Source: UBA5239 sp031548025
Lineage (GTDB): Bacteria; Verrucomicrobiota; Lentisphaeria; Victivallales; Victivallaceae
NCBI GenBank assembly: GCA_031548025.1
Contig: JAVBRM010000079.1
Span: 1 to 64,000, forward strand
Length of the DNA: 64,000 bases
Direction: 5' to 3'
This document shows positions 41,452 through 51,400 of this stretch, one piece after another; within the stretch, counting starts at the first letter, position 1; each line of letters opens with the position of its first letter. The notes below the pieces were generated by a model. That model did not search any database. It worked only from the letters and a program-made list of their open reading frames with translations, and was not told the origin of the DNA. The translations under genes were made by a program, and so were the position numbers.

Positions 41452-42255
41452 ATGAAAAAAGAAGCCGAAATACTCAAAATGGTTCTGCCGGTTTTCATGA
41501 GTCCTGATCTTATCGACAAGATGGTTATCTCCGGGAATTCGTCCGAACCGAAGCGCAACCGCGGCCGTCATTTCCATGGAATCTGCGAGGTCCGAATGCT
41601 GTTCGGCTATGCGGAGGACGGTCGAGCCGACTACAGTTGCCTGCGGGAATTGCGCCTGACCCCGGCCGGATCGGTGCACTACGGGTTGGATCTGTCGGAG
41701 TTGGAGGCTCATATTTCGATAAAAATGGATATGGATACTTTTTATTACCTGCGGGGACGTGCCGATTTTTTCGAAATTCCAGTGAAAAACGAATTGAAAC
41801 ATTACGGCGTCGATATCAATAATACCTTGGCGGTTCTGAATACATCCCGTGATCTGGAACATTTGCGCTTTCTCATTGGGTTGCTTTTTTCCGCGCTGGC
41901 GGGTTTTATCGAACAGGGCAATTTCACGATGAAAAATCAGGTGATCTCCAAAATGTGCAATTACATCCACGACAATTATTGCCGGAGCAATTTGAGTGTG
42001 ACGGAAATTGCCGGAGCCGTCGGGCTTTCCGCCAATTACATCCAGCACCTGTTTCATGTGCATCTGCAATGTACTCCGCGCGAATACCTGGTCAATTACC
42101 GCCTGGAAATGGCCCGTCAGCTCCTGTGCCGCCATCAATACCGGATCAAGGAAGTCGCAGCGCTCTGCGGCTGGAATTGCTCTCATTATTTCTGCAACTG
42201 CTACCGGAAGAAATTCGGCCATAGCCCCTCGCAAGACATGGGCCATATCCCGTGA
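41452..42255 (+). CDS. AraC-family regulator, cassette 4
   Basis: A 267-residue regulator. The C-terminal AraC double helix-turn-helix is clear (SNLSVTEIAGAVGLSANYIQHLFHVHLQCTPREYLVNYRLEMARQLLCRHQYRIKEVAALCGW...SHYFCNCYRKKFGHSP). The N-terminal part (about 1-160) is a diverged sensor domain containing several cysteines and histidines and is not recognised. It is divergent from the 1021-residue exported enzyme gene and shares its control region, so it probably regulates that operon. No Shine-Dalgarno sequence precedes the ATG. Confidence 0.85.
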   Translation: MKKEAEILKMVLPVFMSPDLIDKMVISGNSSEPKRNRGRHFHGICEVRMLFGYAEDGRADYSCLRELRLTPAGSVHYGLDLSELEAHISIKMDMDTFYYLRGRADFFEIPVKNELKHYGVDINNTLAVLNTSRDLEHLRFLIGLLFSALAGFIEQGNFTMKNQVISKMCNYIHDNYCRSNLSVTEIAGAVGLSANYIQHLFHVHLQCTPREYLVNYRLEMARQLLCRHQYRIKEVAALCGWNCSHYFCNCYRKKFGHSPSQDMGHIP

Positions 42256-42384
42256 TTAATTGGAATAAGGAGTGAAAAAATATTTCTCCCCTTCCGTGAA
42301 TTTCTGTGGTTTCCGTGGTTAAAAAATTTTCAGTGGCCGATTTATCGTTGGCGCAAGAATTTTGTTTTTTCGTGATTTCGGCCC

Positions 42385-42412
42385 TTGACAACCTTCTCCC
42401 AAGGACTATTTT
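42385..42412 (+). promoter_or_regulatory. Possible promoter before the small unknown ORF
   Basis: TTGACA (42385-42390), a 16-bp spacer and TATTTT (42407-42412), about 46 bp before ATG 42459. The -35 box is perfect and the -10 weak. The surrounding 42256-42458 gap holds no gene; TTTCTGTGGTTTCCGTGG at about 42301-42318 looks like a dispersed intergenic motif but occurs only once here. Confidence 0.45.
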
Positions 42413-42458
42413 TAAATTAAACGTTTCGGATGGGTCGAAATGTGGTCAAGAGGAGAAA

Positions 42459-42698
42459 ATGCAGTTGCTCTATAACATGATTGGATTGAATGACATCAAG
42501 CCGTTCGGCGATTATCGCGGATATAAAACAGGATTTCAGGGAACGCTCAAAAAAGCCATGACCTCGCACGCCATCTTCCAGATGCCGGATAAAAAATTGT
42601 CGTCGGAAGGGGATGGAGGAATTATCGGCGTCATGAATTCGCTCGCGCAGCAGTTCGGAATTGAAACCGAATTCATCAACGTGCCCACCGGACTCTGA
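42459..42698 (+). CDS. Small unknown protein coupled to the GT-C-like gene
   Basis: A 79-residue ORF, not recognised. It has a good AGAGGAG Shine-Dalgarno sequence 4 nt upstream and a promoter-like TTGACA. The sequence (LNDIKPFGDYRGYKTGFQGTL; MNSLAQQFGIETEFINVPTG) is soluble with no motif. Its stop lies 2 bp before the ATG of the membrane glycosyltransferase-like gene, which has no Shine-Dalgarno sequence of its own, so translational coupling is likely. It may be a real small partner or the remnant of a longer gene. A longer frame from 42306 lacks any start signal. Confidence 0.5.
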   Translation: MQLLYNMIGLNDIKPFGDYRGYKTGFQGTLKKAMTSHAIFQMPDKKLSSEGDGGIIGVMNSLAQQFGIETEFINVPTGL

Positions 42699-42700
42699 AT

Positions 42701-44353
42701 ATGAAGACCAGCTATCACTTTGCGCTGGCATTCATTCTGCTTGCCGTATGTTATGTATTTCTTACCGGCAAGTTCTTGGTTTACGATTCAGTATGGATCA
42801 GCGATGAAGGCAACCGGGTCATAACGATGAACGCCATGGTTGAAACGGGGAGACCACATCTTGCCATGCCTGAAAACGCGGATCTTACTTATTATCCGCC
42901 GCCGTATTTCGTGAAAACTCCTTCCGGTAAAACCATATCGGCGTATTCTCCGTTCTTTCCGCTGTTGGCGTCCATGTTCCGGAATATTGCTGCCGCTAGA
43001 CTTGTGCTGTCTTTTATTCCGGCATTGATTTGCGCGCTTTTCTGCGGTTTTATTGCCATGAAATTCCGTACTGGAAAATGTCCGGCCGTATTCTGTGTTC
43101 TTGCCGCCGGATTCGCAACACCGCTGCTGTTTTATTCGGCCATCCTTTTGGAAATAAATCTGTTTTCAATGATAATGACCTGTATTTTTTTCTTCCTGAT
43201 TTTGTATTGCAAGACTCGCGTAAGCAAATTTCTGACTTTTGCCGCTTTGCTTATTCTCTGCGCGTTATTTCTTCGCGAGGAAACGTATATCGCCGGATTC
43301 GCAATAGTTATATCTCTCATGGCAATAAGACTTAAGTTTCACCAGATAAAGTATTTCATTATCCCGTTAATTATAATTGTAATTGCAGTATTTGTCAGTA
43401 ATTACATTATAACCCGATCGGTTTTCGGACTCCATTCAAAGGTATATAATTCTCTTGGAAATTCAGGGCTTACTTTGTTTGAACGTTTCATTTCAATCCA
43501 TTTTTTCGTATTCAAATGCTATGGACCGTTACTCTGGAGTGTCATCTTTTCCCTGTGTTTCTATCTGGCGGCAGTACCTTCCTTATTTTACGGAAAACAT
43601 AAGACATTTATTTCCAATATATTTCTTGGATTTATCGTCCTTGCTTCCATCGGTAATTTCATATTTATGCTGAGACAGCCTGATCCAGTCATGGGAACTC
43701 TCTCGGTACAGTCATTATGCGCGTCCGTACCGTTTGTATTTGTGCCGCTGATCTATCTAAGAGAACTTTGGATTTGCCGTGAAAAGGCCGTTCGGCTCGC
43801 TGTATCTATTTGTATATTAAGTATATTTGGAATAGCCTTCGCCCTGAATTATAAAACTGCCGGAATTTTTTTCGGCCCACGGCATTATGTGTTTATAATT
43901 CCCTTAATTCTTCCACTTGTATTTTTTATCCTGACGCGTCTTCGCATCGGTGTTCACGCACGCGTGATGATTTTCATGCTGCTGCTTATCTCGGCCGGCG
44001 TACAGCTTTATTCCGTGCGGATTCTTGGAGTGAAAAAAGATTTTTCGCAGGCGGTGATCAATGAAATACGCGAATCCGGCATTACGCTTGCTGTTACCGA
44101 TGTATTCTGGCTGCCGGAAGAACTGCCGGAAAGAGCGATTTATATCCGTGATAAAAATGATTTGGAGTCATTCAAAAATTCTGTCAAGGGCGATTTTGTC
44201 ATGATTCTTTCGCAGCATTTCAAGAACGTGGACGGATCGGATATCATTCGGATATTTTCTGATTATAAAATCATTACGGGACCTGAATTTACCCCTTCAG
44301 AAAATTCCGTCATGGCAATTCGAATATTCAAATTCACACCCACCAATAAATGA
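42701..44353 (+). CDS. Polytopic GT-C-like membrane glycosyltransferase
   Basis: A 550-residue membrane protein with about 10-11 hydrophobic helices and a C-terminal soluble tail of about 100 residues. The first external loop holds WISDEGNRVITMN, with acidic residues (D-E) placed after helix 1 as in the GT39/ArnT/PMT (GT-C) enzymes that use polyprenyl-phosphate sugars. The likely role is transfer of a sugar at the outer face of the inner membrane; donor and acceptor are unknown. It resembles the uncharacterised LA_3751/LA_3752 type of glycosyltransferase. The gene is visibly more AT-rich than its neighbours, which could indicate horizontal transfer. A strong hairpin follows. Confidence 0.68.
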   Translation: MKTSYHFALAFILLAVCYVFLTGKFLVYDSVWISDEGNRVITMNAMVETGRPHLAMPENADLTYYPPPYFVKTPSGKTISAYSPFFPLLASMFRNIAAARLVLSFIPALICALFCGFIAMKFRTGKCPAVFCVLAAGFATPLLFYSAILLEINLFSMIMTCIFFFLILYCKTRVSKFLTFAALLILCALFLREETYIAGFAIVISLMAIRLKFHQIKYFIIPLIIIVIAVFVSNYIITRSVFGLHSKVYNSLGNSGLTLFERFISIHFFVFKCYGPLLWSVIFSLCFYLAAVPSLFYGKHKTFISNIFLGFIVLASIGNFIFMLRQPDPVMGTLSVQSLCASVPFVFVPLIYLRELWICREKAVRLAVSICILSIFGIAFALNYKTAGIFFGPRHYVFIIPLILPLVFFILTRLRIGVHARVMIFMLLLISAGVQLYSVRILGVKKDFSQAVINEIRESGITLAVTDVFWLPEELPERAIYIRDKNDLESFKNSVKGDFVMILSQHFKNVDGSDIIRIFSDYKIITGPEFTPSENSVMAIRIFKFTPTNK

Positions 44354-44386
44354 GGAAAGTGACGGTTACTTTTCCGTCACTTTCCT
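44353..44386 (+). terminator. Strong stem-loop after the GT-C-like gene
   Basis: A perfect 13-bp inverted repeat (AGGAAAGTGACGG / CCGTCACTTTCCT) with an 8-nt loop begins at the stop codon. It lacks a pure U-tract (GTCATGTAG follows), so it may act as a terminator or an mRNA-stabilising end. Confidence 0.6.
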
Positions 44387-44518
44387 GTCATGTAGTAAAA
44401 ATTTTCAATCATTTTATTTGAAAATTTACAATGCGGTATTATGGTAGGGATACGCGATGAATTTGAGGGGGCTCACTGTCGCGAGGGGAAGGTAACCATA
44501 CTTGTCAAGGAGAAAAAA

Positions 44519-45898
44519 ATGATTGACAGTAAGTGGGGTTCATTGTCGGCGAAGGTTAAGAGTTCGGTCACCCTCAAAATCGTCTTTATCGGGATGTTGA
44601 TCCTGATCTTGCAGATTCCAACCTTCATGATTTACCGCCTGATCAGCGAAAGAGAAAACACCAAGCACACGGCTATTGCCGAAATGTCCGCTAAATGGGG
44701 CGGCCGGCAGATTATTACCGGCCCTTATCTGGTAGTCCCGGTCATTGAGAAACGTCTTGAGTCGGACGGCAAAAACAAATACGAAAAAGTTATCAACCAC
44801 AGCATTGTGATTCTGCCGGAAAATCTGATTATCAACGGTTCCATGCAGCCGGAAATCCGTTACCGGGGTATTTACCAGGCTGTATTGTTCGGAAGCAAGT
44901 TCCAGCTCCAGGGGAATCTGCGTTTCGAAGATGACTTGTGGCCGCAGTATATCCAGCCGAACCGTGAAATCCGTTTTCAGGATGCCGCGGTCTATGTCGG
45001 CATCAGCGATATGAAAGGATTGACGATGGCCGAGGTGTTGCTTGACGGGCGTCCGATGCGCCCGGTGCCCGGCGCGTCCGGCGGAAAGTTGATCCGGACC
45101 GGTTTTAAAATCCCCCTCAACCACAGCAGTGAACCGTTGAAAGGAGGAATCGCGTTCAATATGACCCTGGACCTTAACGGCAGCAGCGGCGTTAATTTTT
45201 ATCCGCTGGGAGTCAATACGCAGCTCTCGATCAGGTCGCCATGGCAAGCCCCGAGCTTCCAGGGCGAATTTTTGCCGAAAAACCGCGAAATCGACGAAAA
45301 AGGTTTCAAGGCCGAATGGCAGATCACTGATATGAACCGGAATTATCCCCAGAGCTGGCTGAATGACGATGCCCGTATCGAAGGCTCGGATTTCGGGGTC
45401 GACTTCTATGTCCCGGCCAACGTCTACCAGCAGACTGCCCGGGCGGTGCGCTATTCGGTGCTGTTCATTATCTTCATCATGCTGGTATTTCTGTTTGCCG
45501 AGGCGCTGGCGCGGGTCTGGATTCACCCGGTCCAGTACTTTCTGATCGGGCTGGCGATCGTCATTTTCTATGCATTGCTCCTGGCCTTGGGCGAACACAT
45601 GAGCTTCGGCGCTTCCTATGCGATCTCGGCTTTGGCGGTATCGCTGCTGGTGGCCGGGTACTGCTTCGGGATCTTCCGCAAACGGTTGGTAGCCCTGGTT
45701 GAAGGCACGGCGATGCTGTTCGCTTATACCCTGATTTATTTCATGCTGCAGTTGGAAGATTACGCACTGGTGGCAGGAGCGATCACATTGTTCGTCCTGC
45801 TCACCGTCCTGATGATCTTCACCGGCAATCTTAATAAAAAGCGGGAAAAGAATCTCAGGGAATTGCCTGAGCCCCTTACCCCTTCAGATTTGCCATGA
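44519..45898 (+). CDS. creD: CreD-family inner membrane protein
   Basis: A 459-residue inner membrane protein of the CreD family. One N-terminal helix (LKIVFIGMLILILQIPTFMIYRLI) precedes the family signature SERENTKHTAIAEMSAKWGGRQIITGPYLVVP. A large beta-rich domain follows (to about 320), then about six C-terminal helices (VLFIIFIMLVFLFAEALARVWIHPVQYFLIGLAIV). CreD is the cell-envelope member of the CreBC regulon in E. coli, with an unclear role in envelope stress or colicin tolerance. ATG 44519 has AAGGAG 7 nt upstream; a frame from 44441 lacks a Shine-Dalgarno sequence. No creBC genes are in the window. The 3' end overlaps the convergent aminotransferase gene by 23 bp. Confidence 0.88.
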   Translation: MIDSKWGSLSAKVKSSVTLKIVFIGMLILILQIPTFMIYRLISERENTKHTAIAEMSAKWGGRQIITGPYLVVPVIEKRLESDGKNKYEKVINHSIVILPENLIINGSMQPEIRYRGIYQAVLFGSKFQLQGNLRFEDDLWPQYIQPNREIRFQDAAVYVGISDMKGLTMAEVLLDGRPMRPVPGASGGKLIRTGFKIPLNHSSEPLKGGIAFNMTLDLNGSSGVNFYPLGVNTQLSIRSPWQAPSFQGEFLPKNREIDEKGFKAEWQITDMNRNYPQSWLNDDARIEGSDFGVDFYVPANVYQQTARAVRYSVLFIIFIMLVFLFAEALARVWIHPVQYFLIGLAIVIFYALLLALGEHMSFGASYAISALAVSLLVAGYCFGIFRKRLVALVEGTAMLFAYTLIYFMLQLEDYALVAGAITLFVLLTVLMIFTGNLNKKREKNLRELPEPLTPSDLP

Positions 45899-47069
45899 CG
45901 CTCTTGAAGCCGGGGGCGGAGTTCTTGATGCTCGCCATGGGCACGCAGAACGCCAGCCGGAAATAACCCGGAGTCCCGAAACCTTTGCCCGGTACCGCCA
46001 GGATTCGTTCGGCCAGCAGGGCCTTGACGAATTCGGCGTCGTCGGGCAGGGGGGATTGCGGGAAGAAATAGAGCGCACCCTTAGGCAAATTGTACTTGAT
46101 TCCGGCCTCGTCGAGAACTTTGGCCATGGCGTCGCGGCGCTCACGGTAGATGTTCAGGTCGATTTGCTCGTTGATGACGCAGTTCAGCACTTTCTGGGCA
46201 ATCGCCGGGGCATTGACGAAACCGAGAATCCGGTTGGTCATGATCACGCCGTTAATCAACTCCATGGGCTCCGGCATGGCCGGGCAGACCGCCAGATAAC
46301 CGATTCGCGCCCCCGCCAATGACAGGGTTTTGGAATAAGATCCGACGATCACCGTATATTCGTAAAGGTCGAACAACGATGGAATTTCGGTGCCGTCGAA
46401 GTTCAACGCCCGGTAGGGCTCGTCCGAAACCAGGTAAAGCACCTTGCCGGTCTTGGCCATGTGGCGGCGCATGACTTCCGCCAGCGCGGAGAGTTCTTCG
46501 CGGCTGTAAATTTGGCCGGTGGGGTTGTTGGGCGAATTGATCAGAATCGCCTTGGTCCGCGGGGTCAGGGCGGCGGCGATGCCGTCGATATCCAATTCAA
46601 AAGTGAAATCGCGGCTCTGGACCGGTTTGATCACGCCGCCGTAATTACCGGCATAAAAACGGTATTCCATGAAAAACGGCGCGGGACAGACGACTTCGTC
46701 GCCCTGTTCGAGCACCGCGCGGAACAACACGTTGATCGCCCCCGCGGCGCCGGTGGTCACCAACACATGCGAGGCCGGAACTTTGAGACCCTGTTCGCGG
46801 CTTAGGCTGCCGGCGATGGCTTCGCGGGTTTCCGGATAACCGGCGTTGGGCATGTAGCCGAAGGCGAAGGGGCCCTGCGAGTTTTCCGCCACGGTGCACA
46901 ACGCGGGATTGATGGCCGGCGGCGGCGGAGCGTCAGGATTGCCGAGGCTGAAATCGTAAACTTTGTCGGCGCCGTACTGTTTCTTCAATTCGATACCGGT
47001 TTCGAACATTTTGCGGATGAATGAAGAATTCCCCAAAGCGTCTTTGATGTTGTCTGATACTAATTGCAT
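45876..47069 (-). CDS. Class I/II PLP-dependent aminotransferase (aspartate aminotransferase-like)
   Basis: A 397-residue fold-type I aminotransferase. The PLP-binding lysine lies in SYSKTLSLAGARIGY. Earlier motifs are SLGNPDAPPP, VTTGAAGAINVLF, NSPNNPTGQIYS and VSDEPYRALNFDG; the Arg for the substrate carboxylate is in YFRLAFC near the C-terminus. It transfers amino groups between an amino acid and a 2-oxoacid. The subfamily is that of the many uncharacterised aspartate/aromatic aminotransferases of anaerobes. ATG 47069 (MQLVSDN) with AGGA 9 nt upstream was chosen; upstream codons to 47198 are inside hydE. It starts 4 bp after the hydE stop, so they form an operon. Confidence 0.87.
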   Translation of the reverse strand: MQLVSDNIKDALGNSSFIRKMFETGIELKKQYGADKVYDFSLGNPDAPPPPAINPALCTVAENSQGPFAFGYMPNAGYPETREAIAGSLSREQGLKVPASHVLVTTGAAGAINVLFRAVLEQGDEVVCPAPFFMEYRFYAGNYGGVIKPVQSRDFTFELDIDGIAAALTPRTKAILINSPNNPTGQIYSREELSALAEVMRRHMAKTGKVLYLVSDEPYRALNFDGTEIPSLFDLYEYTVIVGSYSKTLSLAGARIGYLAVCPAMPEPMELINGVIMTNRILGFVNAPAIAQKVLNCVINEQIDLNIYRERRDAMAKVLDEAGIKYNLPKGALYFFPQSPLPDDAEFVKALLAERILAVPGKGFGTPGYFRLAFCVPMASIKNSAPGFKSVMANLKG

Positions 47070-47073
47070 ATAT

Positions 47074-48159
47074 TTATTCCTGTTTTTCAGTTCTATTGTA
47101 AAAGTGTTTCGGGTTGCCCCACTGTTCATAGCCGATGGTTTCGCCGACCGCCGCGATCGAACGCTCCAAGGCATCCCGGGACTCCGCCGAATTTTCATTG
47201 ATGCCCGGCTTGTCGAGATACAACTGGTAACCGGCCCGGTAGCGGGTGTCGGTGATGTTCGGCATCATGACATTGGCCCCGGCCAATAATCCGAGTTCGC
47301 GTCCGCGCGGGTCCAGCGCTTGAAGCGCTGTGGTGGCGGCGATATTCACATCTTTTAATAATATACGCGCGCACGCGATCATCTTCAGACCCAGTTCCAG
47401 GTGGTTCTCGCGGCGGGTCACAGCCGCGGCCAACGGCGTATCCGGATGGACGATATACGGCCCCATGCCGATCATGTCAATATCCATCCGCTGGAAAAAA
47501 CGCAGATCATGCACCAGGTTGTCCAGCGTCTGATACGGCAACCCGATCATGACCCCGGTACCGGTCTGGTAACCGACTCTCTGTAACACCCGCAGGCACT
47601 CCAACCGCTGTTCGTACGAATGATCCGACGGGTGGAGTTTCCGGTAAAGTTCGGGATCGGAGGCCTCGACCCGCAGCAGATAGCGCTGCGCCCCGGCCTC
47701 GAACCAGCGGCGGTAAGTTTCCTCCGGCTGTTCGCCCAATGACAACGTGATTCCGAGTTTGCCGTCGGAACGGCGGTTGATTTCTTTCAGGACGTCTTCG
47801 ATGAAGTCGGCGAATTCGGGATCGCTGCGCTCTCCGCTCTGCAACACGACCGAGCCGTAACGGTTTTCCAGCGCCCACAGCGCTTCCGTGACGATTTCCT
47901 CGCGAGCGAGCATGAAACGTTTGACATTATGGTTGCCCTTGCGGATGCCGCAGTAATAACAGTCTTTGGTACAAATATTGCTGAGCTCCACCAGCCCGCG
48001 AAAATAGACTACTCTCCCGACATGGCGGGTTTTTATCTCATAAGCCAGTTGATAGAGCTTCTGCAGATCTTGAGGTTCATGCAAAGCCAGGAGTTGTTTC
48101 AACTCAGTGTCGTCGGGTTCGCTGCCGGCGGCGATTTTATCGAAAATTCGGGTTGTCAT
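47074..48159 (-). CDS. hydE: [FeFe]-hydrogenase H-cluster radical SAM maturase HydE
   Basis: A 361-residue radical S-adenosylmethionine enzyme. The [4Fe-4S] ligands are Cys63, Cys67 and Cys70 in NICTKDCYYCGIRKGN, preceded by VYFRGLVELS, which is HydE-like (BioB/HydE family). Later: VVLQSGERSDPEF, ITLSLGEQPEETYRRWFEAGAQRYLLRVE and GTGVMIGLPYQT. HydE takes part in making the dithiomethylamine bridge of the H-cluster, together with HydG and HydF. Those partner genes and the hydrogenase are not in the window, so hydE here is an orphan with an aminotransferase downstream. The identification is good; other BioB-like radical SAM enzymes (PylB) are less likely. Confidence 0.85.
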   Translation of the reverse strand: MTTRIFDKIAAGSEPDDTELKQLLALHEPQDLQKLYQLAYEIKTRHVGRVVYFRGLVELSNICTKDCYYCGIRKGNHNVKRFMLAREEIVTEALWALENRYGSVVLQSGERSDPEFADFIEDVLKEINRRSDGKLGITLSLGEQPEETYRRWFEAGAQRYLLRVEASDPELYRKLHPSDHSYEQRLECLRVLQRVGYQTGTGVMIGLPYQTLDNLVHDLRFFQRMDIDMIGMGPYIVHPDTPLAAAVTRRENHLELGLKMIACARILLKDVNIAATTALQALDPRGRELGLLAGANVMMPNITDTRYRAGYQLYLDKPGINENSAESRDALERSIAAVGETIGYEQWGNPKHFYNRTEKQE

Positions 48160-48459
48160 GGGAATAAGTCTTTTAGTATTAAATTAACATGAAAAGAACG
48201 GATTGCGAATAAAGTTCCGGTTTCGGTAAAAAAAAGTTGAAAATTTTTTCAAAAAACATGGAACCTGTCGAACAAATACTTGTCCTGAGGGTCAAAACCA
48301 GTATGGCATTTTTATGAAAAATAAATAGAATCGGACTTGTATTTAAGTTCAAAGAAGACTATAATTTCAATTGAAAATTGTATAAAATCTGAACCAGCTT
48401 AAAGGGGGGCACTTTTGAGCTGTGTTTTTGGCGTATAAAAAGCAAGGAGAGCCAAGAAA
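48160..48459. other. 300-bp divergent gap between hydE and the giant gene
   Basis: No gene was found. It holds a short heptamer-like segment (CAATTGAAAATTG near 48369), an AT-rich promoter-like TATAAAAT (48381-48388) and the AAGGAG Shine-Dalgarno sequence (48444-48449) of the giant gene. No riboswitch fold or classic terminator is recognisable. Confidence 0.6.
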
Positions 48460-51400
48460 ATGATGAAGAAGCAGAGAGCATCGCAGGAAGTGATCGAAAC
48501 GCCCGAATTGGAAGCAGCAGCAATGTTCCAACTCGAAGAAAGAGTACTGTTCGACGGAGCCGCGGCCGCGGACGTCGTTGAAGCGCAGAAACAGGCCGAA
48601 CAGGAGATTGCGGAGGTCCAGGAGCCCGATCAGCAGGAAGCGGCGGAAAACGCCGGAGCGCCTGGTGATGACTCAAGCGCGCTTGACGCTTATCTGGAAG
48701 TCGGCGCCGCCGGCAATATTTCAGTCCAGACTACTCTGGAAGCCAATAACCAGATCAAAGTCCTCTTTGTGGCCGATCTCGATCAGGCGGAAGCCCTTGC
48801 ATCCTCCGCCGAAGAATACGGTATCATTATCTCCTTTGACCCCAATGCCACTACTTCTGCCCAATTGCTCGATGCCCTGAATTCTGCTCTCGAAGGTCAT
48901 CAGGCCGATTCCATCGGCTTCATGTTCGATCCTGCCGCCGAAAATGCTCTCGAAAACTTCAATGCCGAAGTCGGTTCCGATTTCTGGAACAACATCAACG
49001 ACGCTCTCAGCACCCGCGGCACCATCGAAATATTCGGCGACGCCAACGATGCCGCCGTCGCCGATCAGCTCTCCGGCGATTATGACCGCCAGGTCAATGT
49101 CAGTACTTATACTGTTGACAATGGCTGGAACAGCTCCTATACCGCCGAAAGCACCAATGCCCTGGATAACAATGTCGAAGACAGCGTTCAGCTGGACGAC
49201 ACTCTTTTCGAAGACGAATTTCTCCAGTCCCTGGACTTGCTCAGCGAAGACACCACCACCAATCGCGAAGTAGCGTTTATCTCCAGCGATATCAACAACC
49301 TGGATAAGGTCATCGACAATCTCGGCAAGGACGTCGAGATCGTCCTGCTCGACCCCGCCCAGGATACCATTCAGCAGATCACCGACTATCTGAACGATTC
49401 CGGCGCCAAATATGATTCGATTCACCTGTTTGCCCCGGGTTCGACTGAAGCTCTGGACTTCAACGGCGACAGCATTTCCGCCGACGACCTGCGCGAATTC
49501 AACAACGAACTGGTTTCGTGGCGCAACGCTCTGAAGGAATCCGCCGCGATCAATATTTACGGCGGCGACATGGCCTCGACCGAAGCCGGCCGCGATTTCC
49601 TCGACCACCTGATGGCCGCCACCGGCGCCGACGTCGAAATCACCAACGAATTCGCCGGTCTCGACATGGCGTTGTCGTTCGATTACGACCTCGGAAATGA
49701 CAGTTCATCCGTCAGCGAAGTCTTGGATTATGCCTATAACCTCGACCGCGCTCCCCACACTTATTACGTGGTCAATACCGCCGACTCCGGTGAAGGCTCG
49801 CTGCGTTGGGCCCTCGAACAGGCCAACCAGAATATCGGCCTCGATCACATCGAATTCCAGCTTGACGACGGCGCGGTCATCGATATCGACAGCTCGTCAC
49901 TTTATATTACCGACAGCGTCATCATCAACTACAGCGGCCTGAACGTGACCATCAACGGCGCGGCCCTTTCCGAATCTCTGTTTGTGATCAATGATGGTGA
50001 TGACGCCAATCAGATTTATGTTGAAGTTAATGGCCTCAATATCTATGGTGCATCCGGCGCCAATATGGACAATGTCCTAGGTGGAGCAATCCAGAACCAC
50101 GAAGCTTTGAACCTGAACGGCGTAATCATCCAGAACTCCGACGCCCAGCGCGGCGGAGCGATCTGGAACGACGTGGAGGGTAAGTTGGTTATCGAGAGTA
50201 GTAAATTCATTGGGAACAGTGCAATCGAAGGCGGCGCCATTTTCAACAATGGCGGTGAATTAATCATCAACAATTCCAGCTTTTCCGAAAATATCGCAGT
50301 TACCGGTTCTGCAATAGCCTCAGTCAATACCTCCGGTTCCCAAGCCTCCCTCCAGATCGACACCACGACTTTTGACAGCAACTTTTCACTTTCCTCTTCC
50401 GGCCAGACCGTATACAGTGAAGGTATTTCCCTGGCCACCAATATTGAATACATCAACGATATTCCGAGCCTCGAGCTTGATTCCTCGGGCAAAAACATTG
50501 TTTTCATAAACTCCTCCGTCTTCGGCAAAGAAACACTCATGGAACAAATCGGCGACAATGCCGAAATCGTGATTCTTGAGCCAGGCGATGCTCTCAGTCA
50601 AATCTCCGAATACCTGGCCGGAAAATCCGGTTATTCGGCTATTCATATTATTTCCCATGGTAACGAAGGATTCTTCCGCTTGGGGAACGACACCGTAGAT
50701 GCTGCTTTTGTTGAAGCCAATGCCGATAAAATCGCGGCATGGGGTGACGCCATGGTATCTGGCGGGGACATCCTGCTTTATGGTTGTAATATTGCCGGCA
50801 ATGACGCCGGTAAGGAACTAATTCAGGCACTGGCGGCAATTACCGGTTGCGACATTGCCGCCTCCACCAATAATACCGGCGGCAGTGGAGACTGGATTCT
50901 CGAATACAGTGTCGGTGCGGTAGCCACCGGCGCATTCGGTTTTGTCGACTACAATTACAGCCTGCAGAATATAGTAGTAAATACCGCGGGCGATGAAGGC
51001 GGATTGCCGCCAGGGCAGATGACTCTACGCATGGCATTGGAATATGCCAATAGTCATACTTCTAGCGATGGATTTGAAATCATTTTCAATATCGCTAATT
51101 TTGATACACTTAATTATACAATTGTCCTGACTCAAGGTGAAATTGCCATTAGCTCAAGCTCAGCGGTGACGATCAATGGATCATTCGGATATGATGACCT
51201 TACGAAGAATCCGATTAACCTGACAATTCGGAGTGCGCCAAACAGCCGTGCTTTCAATATCAGCTCAGAGGTCTATTTGAGCAATATGACGATTACCGGC
51301 GGCAATGTGATCTATGCTCCAGAGGATAGCTCTGGCGGAGCGATTTATATTACTAATAACGGTAATGTTACCTTGGATGCGGTTACTTTTACCAACAATC

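Noticed and set aside
42306..42458. N-terminal extension of the small ORF before the GT-C-like gene
   Set aside because: The extension covers the promoter-like sequence and lacks a ribosome site, whereas ATG 42459 has a strong one.
44540..45598. Minus-strand open frame of 352 codons inside creD
   Set aside because: Antisense shadow of a well-recognised membrane protein gene; no ribosome site or family pattern.
48360..48459. Riboswitch upstream of the giant gene
   Set aside because: The G-run AAAGGGGGGCAC and the following stems were checked by eye against c-di-GMP and other common riboswitch cores; no conserved core is present.
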